Below the pieces are notes generated by a model. The model saw only the letters and a program-made list of their open reading frames with translations, did not search any database and was not told the origin of the DNA. Made by a program: the position numbers and the translations under genes. Source: Gelidibacter sediminis (GTDB lineage: Bacteria; Bacteroidota; Bacteroidia; Flavobacteriales; Flavobacteriaceae). From it: a stretch of 64,000 nucleotides of DNA. The DNA lies in the NCBI RefSeq assembly GCF_004364975.1, contig NZ_SOBW01000007.1, positions 868,001 through 932,000 of the forward strand, given 5' to 3'. The stretch's first letter is position 1, and each line of letters begins with the position of its first letter. Positions 25,192 to 34,222 of this stretch are shown piece by piece.

Positions 25192-26961
25192 ATGGATAAT
25201 CCAAACCATTATTACCAGCAAAATATAGAACGTTATCAGGCTGAAGCAAGTGCATTGCACAAAAAAACAACCTTGTTAAGCACGTTACGTATAGTGGTAT
25301 TTTTGCTGACCGCAATTGGGATCTATATGACCTTTTCCAACTGGAAAATAGCAGCAGGAATCGCATTTGTGGGCATACTAATCTTTGTTTTCCTTTTGTC
25401 CCGATATACTGATGTAAAAGCCCAAAGACAGCTTAATAAAGCCTTGATCGCTATTAACCAAACAGAAATTGACATTAGTAAAGGCAGCTTTCACGATAGA
25501 AATCAAGGGTTAACCTATCAAGATCCTTTACACTATTATAGTTTAGATATCGATTTATTTGGACGTGGTTCCTTCTTTCAATTTATCAATAGAACCGTTA
25601 TTGATGAGGGTACTGAAAAATTAGCGAAAGCTTTAACAGCAAACGTGGTGGATGGTATTGAACAACGCCAGGAAGCCATTAAAGAACTGGCCTCAAAACC
25701 GGAATGGCGTCAATTATATTCCGCAACAGCAAGTTTAATTAAAGTTGAAACTCCAGCGCAAACGATTATCACTTGGCTAAAGAACCACAACATGTTCCTG
25801 CCAAAAGCGATGAAATGGATTCCGATGGCGTTTCTTGGGGGTACGATTACGCTATTTGCATTGTTCTTTTTTGCAATTCTCGGTCCTAATTTTTTAGGAT
25901 ATTGGCTTTTCTTTGGATTAGGGATTACAGCAATTTACGTTAAAAGGATTAATGAATTATCTGTACACACCGGAAAGGTGAAGGACACTTTTAAGCAATA
26001 CACCTTACTTCTGAATCAAATCGAAAATGAAACCTTCACCTCAGAATTACTAAAAGCAAAGCAAAAACAAATTCAATCTGAAGCACAGCAGGCATCATTA
26101 ATTTTTAATAAATTCTCCAAGGCCTTAGATGCGTTGGATAATAGAAATAACTTCATCTCTGCTATTTTTGGAAACGGTTATTTCATATCGGATTTAAAAA
26201 ACAGTTATAAAGTAGAACAGTGGCTAAAAGACTATAAAGACAAGGTAGAAGATTGGTTTGAAGTCGTGTCGTTCTTTGATGCCTACAACAGTTTAGGGAA
26301 TTATGCATTTAACCATCCACAGTATGTGTTTCCATCAATTACAAATGGCAAGAACGTCATCAATGCAATTGGTTTAGGTCATCCGTTACTCAAAACCGAA
26401 AAGCGTGTAGATAATGATCTTGTTATTGAAAACGAGCAGTTCTTTATTGTTACAGGGGCTAATATGGCCGGAAAAAGCATCTTTTTGAGAACGGTTTCAT
26501 TTCATATCGTAATGGCAAATGTTGGACTACCAGTATGTGCTACGTCCAGCAATTACAATCCCGTAAAACTCATTACAAGCATGCGTACAAGCGATTCATT
26601 AACCGATGATAGTTCCTATTTCTTTTCAGAACTTACGCGCTTAAAATTTATTGTAGACGCTATTCAAGAAGAATCCTATTTTATCATCTTAGATGAAATA
26701 TTAAAAGGCACCAACAGCACTGATAAAGCGATAGGCTCACGAAAGTTTGTAGAGAAACTTGTGGCTTCCAATGCTACAGGAATCATCGCAACACATGATT
26801 TAAGCCTGTGTGACATCGAGAGTGAACTTGAAGACGTAAAAAATTATTATTTTGACGCTGAAATTATTGATGATGAATTGCACTTTGACTATACCTTTAA
26901 GAATGGCGTGTGCAAAAATATGAATGCGAGTTTCCTGTTGAAAAAGATGCAGATTGTATAA
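25192..26961 (+). CDS. Membrane-anchored MutS-like ATPase
   Basis: 589-residue protein combining membrane helices with a MutS-type ATPase. Two hydrophobic helices lie at about 28-71, and a second hydrophobic pair at about 210-250; the middle and C-terminal parts resemble the MutS core and ATPase domains. Walker A is GANMAGKS (422-429), Walker B is FIILDE (497-502) and a HD signal is in ATHDLSL. The mismatch-recognition domain of MutS1 and the Smr nuclease of MutS2 are both missing. Such proteins are common in Bacteroidota and are often mislabelled as mismatch repair proteins; the real job is unknown. It follows the M28 gene by 14 nt and ends at a bidirectional terminator. Confidence 0.9.
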   Translation: MDNPNHYYQQNIERYQAEASALHKKTTLLSTLRIVVFLLTAIGIYMTFSNWKIAAGIAFVGILIFVFLLSRYTDVKAQRQLNKALIAINQTEIDISKGSFHDRNQGLTYQDPLHYYSLDIDLFGRGSFFQFINRTVIDEGTEKLAKALTANVVDGIEQRQEAIKELASKPEWRQLYSATASLIKVETPAQTIITWLKNHNMFLPKAMKWIPMAFLGGTITLFALFFFAILGPNFLGYWLFFGLGITAIYVKRINELSVHTGKVKDTFKQYTLLLNQIENETFTSELLKAKQKQIQSEAQQASLIFNKFSKALDALDNRNNFISAIFGNGYFISDLKNSYKVEQWLKDYKDKVEDWFEVVSFFDAYNSLGNYAFNHPQYVFPSITNGKNVINAIGLGHPLLKTEKRVDNDLVIENEQFFIVTGANMAGKSIFLRTVSFHIVMANVGLPVCATSSNYNPVKLITSMRTSDSLTDDSSYFFSELTRLKFIVDAIQEESYFIILDEILKGTNSTDKAIGSRKFVEKLVASNATGIIATHDLSLCDIESELEDVKNYYFDAEIIDDELHFDYTFKNGVCKNMNASFLLKKMQIV

Positions 26962-27011
26962 TTACATAAAACTTTATAAGTTTTAAATTTTGTGAGGTCT
27001 AATCTGAAACT

Positions 27012-27045
27012 AAAAAACCCTTTCTGAAAACAGAAAGGGTTTTTT
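27012..27045. terminator. Bidirectional terminator, MutS-like gene and rpmA
   Basis: A 15-bp perfect stem, AAAAAACCCTTTCTG (27012-27026) with its complement (27031-27045), around a 4-nt AAAA loop. The A/T ends give U-runs in both directions between the two convergent genes. Confidence 0.92.
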
Positions 27046-27069
27046 GATATCTAAAAGAAACTGCGAAAA

Positions 27070-27330
27070 TTAAACCTCAAACGGTTCAATTGACACATAA
27101 GACTTGTTGTCTTTTTTCTTTGTAAACTTGACTAGACCATCAACTTGTGCATGCAAAGTATGATCTTTTCCACCATACACATTTTCACCTGGGTGATGTG
27201 TATAGCCCCTTTGTCTTACGATGATATTTCCAGCAACAGCAGCTTGACCTCCAAATATCTTCACACCTAAGCGTTTCGATTCTGATTCTCTACCGTTTTT
27301 CGAACTACCAACTCCTTTTTTATGAGCCAT
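27070..27330 (-). CDS. rpmA: Ribosomal protein L27
   Basis: 86-residue large-subunit protein bL27, which sits near the peptidyl-transferase centre. The N-terminal [22 protein letters not shown] is diagnostic; no Firmicutes-type N-terminal propeptide is present. It is 39 nt downstream of rplU, the usual L21-L27 pairing. Confidence 0.97.
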   Translation of the reverse strand: MAHKKGVGSSKNGRESESKRLGVKIFGGQAAVAGNIIVRQRGYTHHPGENVYGGKDHTLHAQVDGLVKFTKKKDNKSYVSIEPFEV

Positions 27331-27369
27331 TGTCTTAAGGTTTTAATTTGTTATACTTAATGAGTTGAA

Positions 27370-28038
27370 TTATTTTTCAACGCCACCATCTAATTTTTCC
27401 TGATAAACTTGCAATTCATCCCACTTACCATCAGCAGCTAATTTTGCTTGCTTTGGCCAAGTGTCTGTTACGATATGAGCCAATCTTGAACTCGCTTCAG
27501 TCAAAATTTCACTGATAGCTTCTGGCTTCATGTCAGCTAATTTCGCAAAGGTATCAACACCTGCTGCAATAAGTGCTTCAGCGGCTTTAGGTCCAGCTCC
27601 TTCGATTTTTTTCAAATCGTCAGCTTTTCCTGTTGATTTTTTTGCTGCTGCTTTTGGGGCAGCTTTTTCAGCTTTCGCTTCTTTTACCGGCTTTGCTTTT
27701 TCAGTTTTCTCAGCTTTTTTAGCTCCTGAAGCAACAATGCTTTCAATAACGATTTCAGTAAGAGCTTGACGGTGTCCGTTTTTCACACGGTAACCTTTAC
27801 GTCTTTTCTTTTTGAAAACGATAACTTTATCACCTTTAAGGTGACTTAAGACTTTTGCTCCTACAAGAGCTCCGTCTATAGCTGGGGCGCCTAAAGTAAT
27901 ATTATCACCATCACCAATCAAAAGAACATTATCGAAAGACACCGTCTTTCCTTCTTCTGTTGCTAAACGGTGAACAAACACTTTCTGGTCTTTTTCAACT
28001 TTGAATTGTTGCCCTGCTATCTCTACAATTGCGTACAT
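27370..28038 (-). CDS. rplU: Ribosomal protein L21 with a long C-terminal extension
   Basis: 222-residue protein. Residues 1-103 are a normal bL21 ([14 protein letters not shown] start, the [17 protein letters not shown] segment). It continues with a lysine/alanine-rich linker (about 106-140) and a folded-looking tail (about 141-222) whose [15 protein letters not shown] stretch resembles a helix-hairpin-helix motif, followed by FAKLADM and a Trp-containing end ([18 protein letters not shown]). Normal bL21 is about 100 residues, so the protein is doubled in length. I have seen such extended L21 in flavobacteria; the tail's role is unknown. First gene of rplU-rpmA, with a strong promoter upstream. 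Confidence 0.93.
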   Translation of the reverse strand: MYAIVEIAGQQFKVEKDQKVFVHRLATEEGKTVSFDNVLLIGDGDNITLGAPAIDGALVGAKVLSHLKGDKVIVFKKKRRKGYRVKNGHRQALTEIVIESIVASGAKKAEKTEKAKPVKEAKAEKAAPKAAAKKSTGKADDLKKIEGAGPKAAEALIAAGVDTFAKLADMKPEAISEILTEASSRLAHIVTDTWPKQAKLAADGKWDELQVYQEKLDGGVEK

Positions 28039-28081
28039 AGCGTAACGTTTAAATTAGTTAATTTTTATTATAAAATGGGTG

Positions 28082-28111
28082 CAAATATACACCTAATTAA
28101 TTAAACTACAA
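28082..28111 (-). promoter_or_regulatory. Promoter of rplU-rpmA
   Basis: On the minus strand TTG (28109-28111), 19-nt spacer, TATATTTG (28082-28089). This leaves a 43-nt leader before rplU. Confidence 0.7.
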
Positions 28112-28307
28112 ACGTTTTTTCTTTACAAACAGCAAATAAATTGCCTCACAAAATTCATTACTGCATTGGCTGGATGCTAAAAACACTAATGTCGCTTATA
28201 ATGTGGACACAAATTTACGTAATTGGAGGGTTATGTGCTATATTAATGAAGCGGAATTGACATGTAACAATAACATTTATAACTCAACTGTCAGCTTTAA
28301 ACATAGC

Positions 28308-28796
28308 TTAAAGCGATTTTTTTGAGTTGTGATCTATCAAATGTTCCTGCTGGCCAACTTGCTGACTTTTTTTGAAGATCTGCATAAACATTAAGGTTAA
28401 GACAGCCGTAGAAGCCAAGCCCTCCATCAAAATTATGATAATAAGTATGCCTGCACCCTGATTGGTATCATCAAACCATGTTCTTAAAATGGTGTCTGGA
28501 AATGTCGGGTCTAGATGAAACATATAAATGGCCATAAACACCACAAAAAACCCTGTTGCAATAAACCCTGTTAACAACCCAGTCTTAAAACCATCTACAT
28601 AAGTGAATTCTGAATTGAATTTAAATTTATAATATTTTATTGAAAAATAAATTCCCGCCGCCATAAATAGACCGTTGCCCATACGCAACCAAGCATTATT
28701 ATGTAAATCAAACAATTTTAAAATTAAAAAATAGGCAATTAAACTTGCGGTAATGAACAAGCCATACTTTAATGAAACTGTTAACGATCTGTTCAT
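28308..28796 (-). CDS. DUF4199 family membrane protein
   Basis: 162-residue inner-membrane protein with four hydrophobic segments (about 10-27, 35-53, 72-94 and 112-138). The layout and length fit DUF4199, a family of unknown function widespread in Bacteroidota. The C-terminal tail is short and polar (QQVGQQEHLIDHN). Monocistronic. The 269-nt spacer to rplU holds the rplU promoter and otherwise nothing I can identify. Confidence 0.8.
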   Translation of the reverse strand: MNRSLTVSLKYGLFITASLIAYFLILKLFDLHNNAWLRMGNGLFMAAGIYFSIKYYKFKFNSEFTYVDGFKTGLLTGFIATGFFVVFMAIYMFHLDPTFPDTILRTWFDDTNQGAGILIIIILMEGLASTAVLTLMFMQIFKKSQQVGQQEHLIDHNSKKSL

Positions 28797-28977
28797 AGCA
28801 TAATTAGTTTTATTTTTTACTTACTAAAATTCGTGAAAAATTTTCTATAATCACAATTTTTAAGACTTAATTATGTGCTAAACCGCCTAAAACCCGTATT
28901 TTTTTTGCTATTATTGTAACAAATGGTAGTGGGATGCTACTTACATTTTATAATTAATTAACATTAAAAAGAAAACA

Positions 28978-30297
28978 ATGAAAAAATGCTTATTCTCTTT
29001 GGCCTCTCTGCTGCTTTTTGGCGTGTTCGCCAACGCTCAACAGGTCGAATTTGAGGAGTTTGATTTAGATAACGGGCTACATGTTATACTTCATCAAGAC
29101 AACACGGCTCCCGTAGTAATTACTTCAGTAATGTATGATGTAGGTGGAAAGGATTTTGAGCCTAACCGTACCGGTTTTGCACATTTCTTTGAGCATCTTC
29201 TATTTGAAGGAACGGAGAATATTGCTCGAGGCGAATGGTTTAACGTTGTCTCTTCAAACGGTGGATCAAACAATGCAAATACCTCTTTAGACAGAACCTA
29301 TTATTATGAAATATTTCCTTCAAATAATTTAGAATTGGGGTTATGGATGGAATCTGAGCGTTTAATGCATCCAATTATCAATCAAATTGGAGTGGACACA
29401 CAAAACGAGGTGGTTAAAGAAGAAAAAAGATTGCGTTATGATAATGCACCCTACGGTGGATTTTTAGGCGCAATTGGCGAAAACTTGTTTAAAGTTCATC
29501 CTTACAAAGAGAAAAACATTGGAGAAATGGAAGATTTGGACGCCGCTACTTTAGAGGAGTTTCAAGCGTATTTTAAGAAATACTACGTACCAAACAATGC
29601 TGTTCTAGTAGTCGCCGGTGATATTGACAAGGCCAAAACCAAAAAAATGGTCAAAGATTATTTTGGAGCTATTCCAAGAGGCGCTGATGTGGTTAGGAAT
29701 TTCCCAAAAGAAACCCCTATAACTGAAACGATTAAGGCAAAAGCTTACGACAATAATATTCAAATTCCTGCCGTTATTGCAGCCTACCGCACACCAAGTT
29801 TTAAAGAGCGCGAATCGTATGTTTTAGATATGATATCCAGTTATTTAAGTGGTGGCAAAAGTTCTGTGCTTTACAAAAAATTGGTAGATGAGAAAAAAAT
29901 GGCCCTACAAGCTCAGGCCATCAACCTCGGTCAAATGGATTATAGCGTCTTTGCTATCTTAGCATTGCCTTTAGGGGATGTGTCTTTGGATAGTTTATTA
30001 AATGAAATGGATGAAGAAATTGCAAAACTACAAACAGAATTGATTTCAGAACGCGATTACCAAAAATTAAAAAATCAATTTGAAAACCGTTATGTCAACT
30101 CCAATTCTAGCGTAGCAGGTATTGCCGAAAATTTAGCCACAAACTATTTATTAAAAGGCGATGTCAACCTTATCAATACTGAAATTGAAATTTACCGCTC
30201 TATCACAAGGGAGGAAATTAGAGATGTTGCTAAAAAATACTTGAGTCCTAACCAACGTTTGGAGCTAGAATATCTTCCAAAAAAAGATGACCAATAA
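28978..30297 (+). CDS. M16 family zinc peptidase, catalytic member
   Basis: 439-residue exported protease. A signal peptide ends near FANAQ (residue 21). The inverted zinc motif HFFEH occupies residues 69-73, with a downstream glutamate in EVVKEEKR as the third ligand, so the enzyme should be active. The second half has the usual inactive M16 repeat with an R/Y-less stretch. It is followed 19 nt later by a larger M16 protein lacking the zinc motif, a pairing known for bacterial M16B heterodimers. Location is probably periplasmic. Peptide substrate unknown. Confidence 0.93.
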   Translation: MKKCLFSLASLLLFGVFANAQQVEFEEFDLDNGLHVILHQDNTAPVVITSVMYDVGGKDFEPNRTGFAHFFEHLLFEGTENIARGEWFNVVSSNGGSNNANTSLDRTYYYEIFPSNNLELGLWMESERLMHPIINQIGVDTQNEVVKEEKRLRYDNAPYGGFLGAIGENLFKVHPYKEKNIGEMEDLDAATLEEFQAYFKKYYVPNNAVLVVAGDIDKAKTKKMVKDYFGAIPRGADVVRNFPKETPITETIKAKAYDNNIQIPAVIAAYRTPSFKERESYVLDMISSYLSGGKSSVLYKKLVDEKKMALQAQAINLGQMDYSVFAILALPLGDVSLDSLLNEMDEEIAKLQTELISERDYQKLKNQFENRYVNSNSSVAGIAENLATNYLLKGDVNLINTEIEIYRSITREEIRDVAKKYLSPNQRLELEYLPKKDDQ

Positions 30298-30316
30298 CTA
30301 AACCTTTAAACAAACA

Positions 30317-32401
30317 TTGAATCCTATGAAAACTTATATATCAGCGTTCCTAATGTTGTTTTTGATGGCTTTTTCTGTGCACGCACAAATTGACCGTTCT
30401 AAACAACCTCAACCCGGACCTGCACCAAAAATTGATTTAAAATCACCACAAGAATTTACTCTTAAAAATGGCATGAAGGTATTGGTTGTAGAAAACCATA
30501 AGCTCCCGAGAGTTTCATTTAGTCTTACCATTGATAACAAACCGGAAACAGAGGGCACCAAGGCTGGAGTTTCAAGTCTAGTTGGCGGCATGATGGGTAA
30601 TGGGACTACCTCTATTTCAAAAGAAAAATTTAATGAAGAAATCGATTTTTTAGGTGCCCGATTAAACTTTAGTTCTTCAGGAGCTTATGCAAGCGCACTT
30701 TCACAATATGCTGACCGCATTCTTGAATTAATGGCAGATGCCACAATGCACCCATTGTTAGTTGAAGACGAATTCAACAAAGAGAGAGACAGACTTATTG
30801 AAGGATTGAAATCTCAAGAAAAGAGTGTTGAAGCAGTGGCTGGCCGTGTGGGCAACGCCTTATCTTACGGTGTAAAGCATCCTTATGGTGAATTTACAAC
30901 TATTGAAACTGTAAATAATATCAAATTTGAAGATATCTCAGCGTTTTATGAAGAAAGTTTCAACCCAAACAATGCTTATTTAGTGGTGGTTGGAGATGTG
31001 AACTTTAAAAAAATAAAATCGCAAATTGAGAAACGTTTTGGAAATTGGAAAAAAGCTGTTGATGTTCAATCTACTGTTCCTAATGCTATCCCTAATGTGC
31101 AATACACTCAAATTAATTTTGTGGATATGCCAAATGCGGTACAATCAAACATTTTATTGACCAACAATGTCAATTTAAAAATGAATGATCCAGACTACCA
31201 TGCTGTGTTAATCGCTAATAAAATATTAGGGGGTGGATTTTCAAGTTACTTAAACATGAATTTGCGTGAAAAACACGCCTATACGTATGGAGCCCGTTCT
31301 GGTGTAGATGCTGACAAGTATGTGGGGCGCTTTACTGCGAGTACAGCTGTAAGAAATATGGTAACTGATAGTGCTGTAGTTCAAACTTTAAAAGAGGTTA
31401 ATCGTATCAAGTCTGAGCCTGTAAGTGCAGAAGACCTTCGGAATGCCAAAGCAAAGTATGTAGGAGATTTTGTTCTTGCTTTAGAAAGTCCGCAAACAGT
31501 GGCTAGGTATGCATTGAACATAAAATTGAACAATTTGCCATCTGACTTTTACGAAACATTTTTACAAAAGATAAATGCCGTTACTGCTGAAGATGTAACG
31601 CGAGTTGCCAACACCTACTTTAAACCTGAAAATGCACGTATTGTAGTGGTTGGAAAAGGCTCAGAAGTATTGGAGAACCTCGAAAAAACAGGCATTCCAA
31701 TTCTTTATTTCGACGCTTTTGCAAATCCGGTAGAAAAACCAAAATTTTCAAAACCAATTCCTGATGGTGTTACAGCCTCAACGGTAATAGACGCTTACTT
31801 TAATGCTGTAGGCGGAAAAGAAAAGGCAAAAGCTGTAAAGTCAATATGGACAACTGCTAATGTTACAATTGAAGATGCACCATTTTCTCCTATAGGAGAA
31901 ATGAAAACAATGATTCCAAATAAGACCTCTTTAGAGATGTCTATTGAAGGTATGGGTGTTATCATGAAACAAAAATTTAACGGCACCACTGGCTACACTG
32001 AGCAACAAGGCGTTAAGAGAGATTTAACTGAAGAGCAAATTAATGATCAAAAAGCATCGCATACCATCTTTCCTGAATTATATTTTGAGCCTAGCACTTT
32101 ATCTTTAGAGAGCATGATCAGTATAAATGGTAGTGATGCTTACAAGATTAAAGTATCTGAAAACGGTAAGGATTCTTTCCGCTACTATGATGCAAAATCA
32201 GGATATTTAGTTAGAGTTGAAAAAACAACTGAAGTACAAGGTCAAACATTTACCACAGTAGAAGATTTCGGCAATTACTCACCTGTAAAAGACATGATGT
32301 ATCCGTACAGCATATCTGTGTCTACAGGACCTCAAGTCGTGAAAATGAACGTCACAAACCACAGAGTTAATGAAGGTGTTACTGAAGCAGATTTCAATTA
32401 A
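30317..32401 (+). CDS. M16 family peptidase-like partner lacking the zinc motif, with an extra C-terminal domain
   Basis: 694-residue exported protein, signal peptide ending SVHAQ (residue 24). Residues about 40-460 are two M16 repeats, but the HxxEH site is absent: the equivalent region reads LVGGMMGNGTTS. The second repeat keeps LREKHAYTYG with the Arg/Tyr pair that binds substrate in M16B partner subunits. This pattern matches the non-catalytic half of M16B heterodimers and fits the catalytic gene just upstream. Residues about 480-694 form a further beta-rich domain (starting near VIDAYFNAVGG) that resembles outer-membrane-lipoprotein-sorting-like folds; its role is unknown. A terminator follows. 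Confidence 0.9.
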   Translation: MNPMKTYISAFLMLFLMAFSVHAQIDRSKQPQPGPAPKIDLKSPQEFTLKNGMKVLVVENHKLPRVSFSLTIDNKPETEGTKAGVSSLVGGMMGNGTTSISKEKFNEEIDFLGARLNFSSSGAYASALSQYADRILELMADATMHPLLVEDEFNKERDRLIEGLKSQEKSVEAVAGRVGNALSYGVKHPYGEFTTIETVNNIKFEDISAFYEESFNPNNAYLVVVGDVNFKKIKSQIEKRFGNWKKAVDVQSTVPNAIPNVQYTQINFVDMPNAVQSNILLTNNVNLKMNDPDYHAVLIANKILGGGFSSYLNMNLREKHAYTYGARSGVDADKYVGRFTASTAVRNMVTDSAVVQTLKEVNRIKSEPVSAEDLRNAKAKYVGDFVLALESPQTVARYALNIKLNNLPSDFYETFLQKINAVTAEDVTRVANTYFKPENARIVVVGKGSEVLENLEKTGIPILYFDAFANPVEKPKFSKPIPDGVTASTVIDAYFNAVGGKEKAKAVKSIWTTANVTIEDAPFSPIGEMKTMIPNKTSLEMSIEGMGVIMKQKFNGTTGYTEQQGVKRDLTEEQINDQKASHTIFPELYFEPSTLSLESMISINGSDAYKIKVSENGKDSFRYYDAKSGYLVRVEKTTEVQGQTFTTVEDFGNYSPVKDMMYPYSISVSTGPQVVKMNVTNHRVNEGVTEADFN

Positions 32402-32423
32402 TTTCAGGACAGTGTTATAAAGA

Positions 32424-32455
32424 AAGTCTGAAGTCTAAAACTTCAGACTTTTTTT
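32424..32455 (+). terminator. Terminator of the M16 pair
   Basis: AAGTCTGAAG (32424-32433) pairs with CTTCAGACTT (32441-32450) around a 7-nt loop, followed by a T-run. Confidence 0.9.
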
Positions 32456-32617
32456 ATGCCTAAAGGGCAACCATAATTTTATGAATAACTAGAAGTCAGA
32501 GGCAACATTTACATGTTAAATTGCAAATTAAAGAAGGGTACAACGTTATAATTCCTTAATTTTGATGTTCATAAATTTTTGAAAACCATATCTTCTAGAG
32601 TTCTAAAAATTATTTTG

Positions 32618-33139
32618 ATGAAAACATTCAAAACACTTCTATTACTTGCTTCGTTAGCACTACTATCTGTAAGTTGCAAAGACAATGCGCAACCGGAAAT
32701 AAAAACTGTAGAGATGACGCAACCAGAAACAGCTTCTGAAATAAAGTTAGATCCTAATGCCACTTACGCAAAAGCCGAATTTGGAATTGAAGGCATGACG
32801 TGCGTTATGGGTTGTGCAAAAACTATTGAAAAAAAGATTGCTAAAATGGAAGGGGTGAAATCTGCTACGGTAGATTTTGACAAACGATTAGCCATGGTTG
32901 AATATGATAACGCCAAAGTATCACCAAAAACGCTTGAAGAAGCCGTGGTGTCGGTTTCAGACACTTATAGTGTTAATAACATGAAAAACGTTGAGGCATT
33001 TTCAACTGAACATGTTTGTGATGCTGCGTGTACTATGGCAGATTGCCCACACAAAAAGGTGGGAGACCCTACCGCTAACAAAAAATCTTGTGACGCAGAT
33101 TGCAAAAAAGCCTGTTGCGTTAAAAAAGAGAAAGTATAA
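32618..33139 (+). CDS. HMA-domain lipoprotein with a cysteine-rich tail
   Basis: 173-residue exported protein. The start at 32618 gives a lipoprotein signal ending at Cys20 (SVSC); the upstream TTG start is rejected because it would bury the signal. Residues about 52-120 form a heavy-metal-associated (HMA) domain, but the usual CxxC is a CxxxC here: MTCVMGC, with Cys62 and Cys66. Residues 134-167 hold seven more cysteines (HVCDAAC, DCPH, SCDADCKKACC). This points to binding of copper, zinc or a similar soft metal at the cell envelope. No metal ATPase or regulator is nearby. Monocistronic as far as seen. Confidence 0.85.
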   Translation: MKTFKTLLLLASLALLSVSCKDNAQPEIKTVEMTQPETASEIKLDPNATYAKAEFGIEGMTCVMGCAKTIEKKIAKMEGVKSATVDFDKRLAMVEYDNAKVSPKTLEEAVVSVSDTYSVNNMKNVEAFSTEHVCDAACTMADCPHKKVGDPTANKKSCDADCKKACCVKKEKV

Positions 33140-33200
33140 GAAAATCTTCTGTTACTTATCTAAAACCACGTTCAGTTGAATTGTAGCCTTCTTACGGTCT

Positions 33201-33719
33201 CTAGCGCAATTTATAACCTTTTGCTGCCCACCACGGATGTATTTCTATTGCAAGTCGTCCTGCTTTTACCATCGGGTCAGCATTTGCCAAACTATCGGCC
33301 ATTTTAAACGTGGGAACATTATAAATGGTAATGCCCCTAATTTCGCCTTCATCACCAAAAGGCCCAGAAATATCTGCATAACCCATATCATACATTTTGG
33401 TTAAATGCGCCAGGTGCTCTTTCTGTAAACGTTGCGACTCTAATTTATTTTGGTCTCGGTTTGGCCCTGTTTTTAAAAAGGCTATAAAATACTGCTGCAT
33501 AATTACTGTATCTTTAGTTTTTTCGTCTACGTAATCAAATATCTCGTATCCTTCTGCGAGTAATTCTTTTCGAATTTCTGCTTGGGTTTTAGGCGCAGTT
33601 GATATGGAATCTGTCATCTCTGATCCAATTGTAACATCATCTTTATCTATTTTTCTGTACTTTTCGCTACAAGACGTTAAAACGAATAATACGCTAAGTA
33701 CACATACCATATGTTTCAT
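33201..33719 (-). CDS. YCII-domain lipoprotein
   Basis: 172-residue exported protein; lipobox ends at Cys17 (VLTSC). The mature part (about residues 70-165) resembles the YCII family: QYFIAFLKTGP at the start, a QKEHLAHLTKM helix with the usual histidine, then DISGPFGDEGEIRGI and a final MVKAGRLAIEIHPWW. YCII proteins are dimeric alpha/beta proteins, some of them enzymes; an exported lipoprotein version is less common. It lies upstream of nothing else on its strand; the CYTH gene precedes it by 23 nt, so co-transcription is likely. Confidence 0.8.
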   Translation of the reverse strand: MKHMVCVLSVLFVLTSCSEKYRKIDKDDVTIGSEMTDSISTAPKTQAEIRKELLAEGYEIFDYVDEKTKDTVIMQQYFIAFLKTGPNRDQNKLESQRLQKEHLAHLTKMYDMGYADISGPFGDEGEIRGITIYNVPTFKMADSLANADPMVKAGRLAIEIHPWWAAKGYKLR

Positions 33720-33742
33720 AAGATTCTATTAATTAATTTATT

Positions 33743-34222
33743 TTAAGACCAACTTTTAAACGGATGCTTCACTAATTGAGAGTTGAAATATCGGATTTGT
33801 CCCGTCACTTCCTCTCCTAGCCAATTTGGTTTTACAATATTTTCAGCAAGATCTTTGAGCTCTACTTCAGCCACGACAAGCCCTGCATTAACTCCAAAAA
33901 ATTCATCCACTTCAAAGATATGGTCACCAGATTGAATTTCATATCTTATTTTTTCAATCATTCCATCTTCGCACAATGGCAGCAGCGCTTCCGCATCATG
34001 TTTAGAAATTTGCTTTTCCCATTCAAAGCGGGAAACACCATCCTGTGATGTTGGGCCTTTAATGGTCAAAAAACCACTATCGCCTTTAAGTCTCACGCGT
34101 ACGGTCCGTTTTTTGTCAGAGTTCAAAAATGCCTGAATAATACGGGTTTGATTAAGGGCTTCCGACTTATATGCATCAGAAAGGACCAAAAATTTACGTT
34201 CTATTTCAATCAATTTGCTCAC
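33743..34222 (-). CDS. CYTH-domain phosphatase-like protein
   Basis: 159-residue CYTH protein. The N-terminal EIERKFLV holds the ExExK signature that binds metal-triphosphate in this family, and the arginine/lysine strands VRVRLKG, FLTIKGP, RFEWEKQI and EVDEFFG follow in order. Bacterial CYTH proteins are mostly inorganic triphosphatases or adenylate-cyclase-like enzymes; short stand-alone forms like this are commonly triphosphatases, but the activity is not proven by sequence. Its start overlaps the end of the upstream NAD(P)-binding gene by 17 nt, so the two are probably translationally coupled. Confidence 0.9.
   Translation of the reverse strand: MSKLIEIERKFLVLSDAYKSEALNQTRIIQAFLNSDKKRTVRVRLKGDSGFLTIKGPTSQDGVSRFEWEKQISKHDAEALLPLCEDGMIEKIRYEIQSGDHIFEVDEFFGVNAGLVVAEVELKDLAENIVKPNWLGEEVTGQIRYFNSQLVKHPFKSWS

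Noticed and set aside
32579-32617. TTG start for the HMA lipoprotein
   Set aside because: It adds 13 residues before a complete lipoprotein signal; the ATG at 32618 is the better start.
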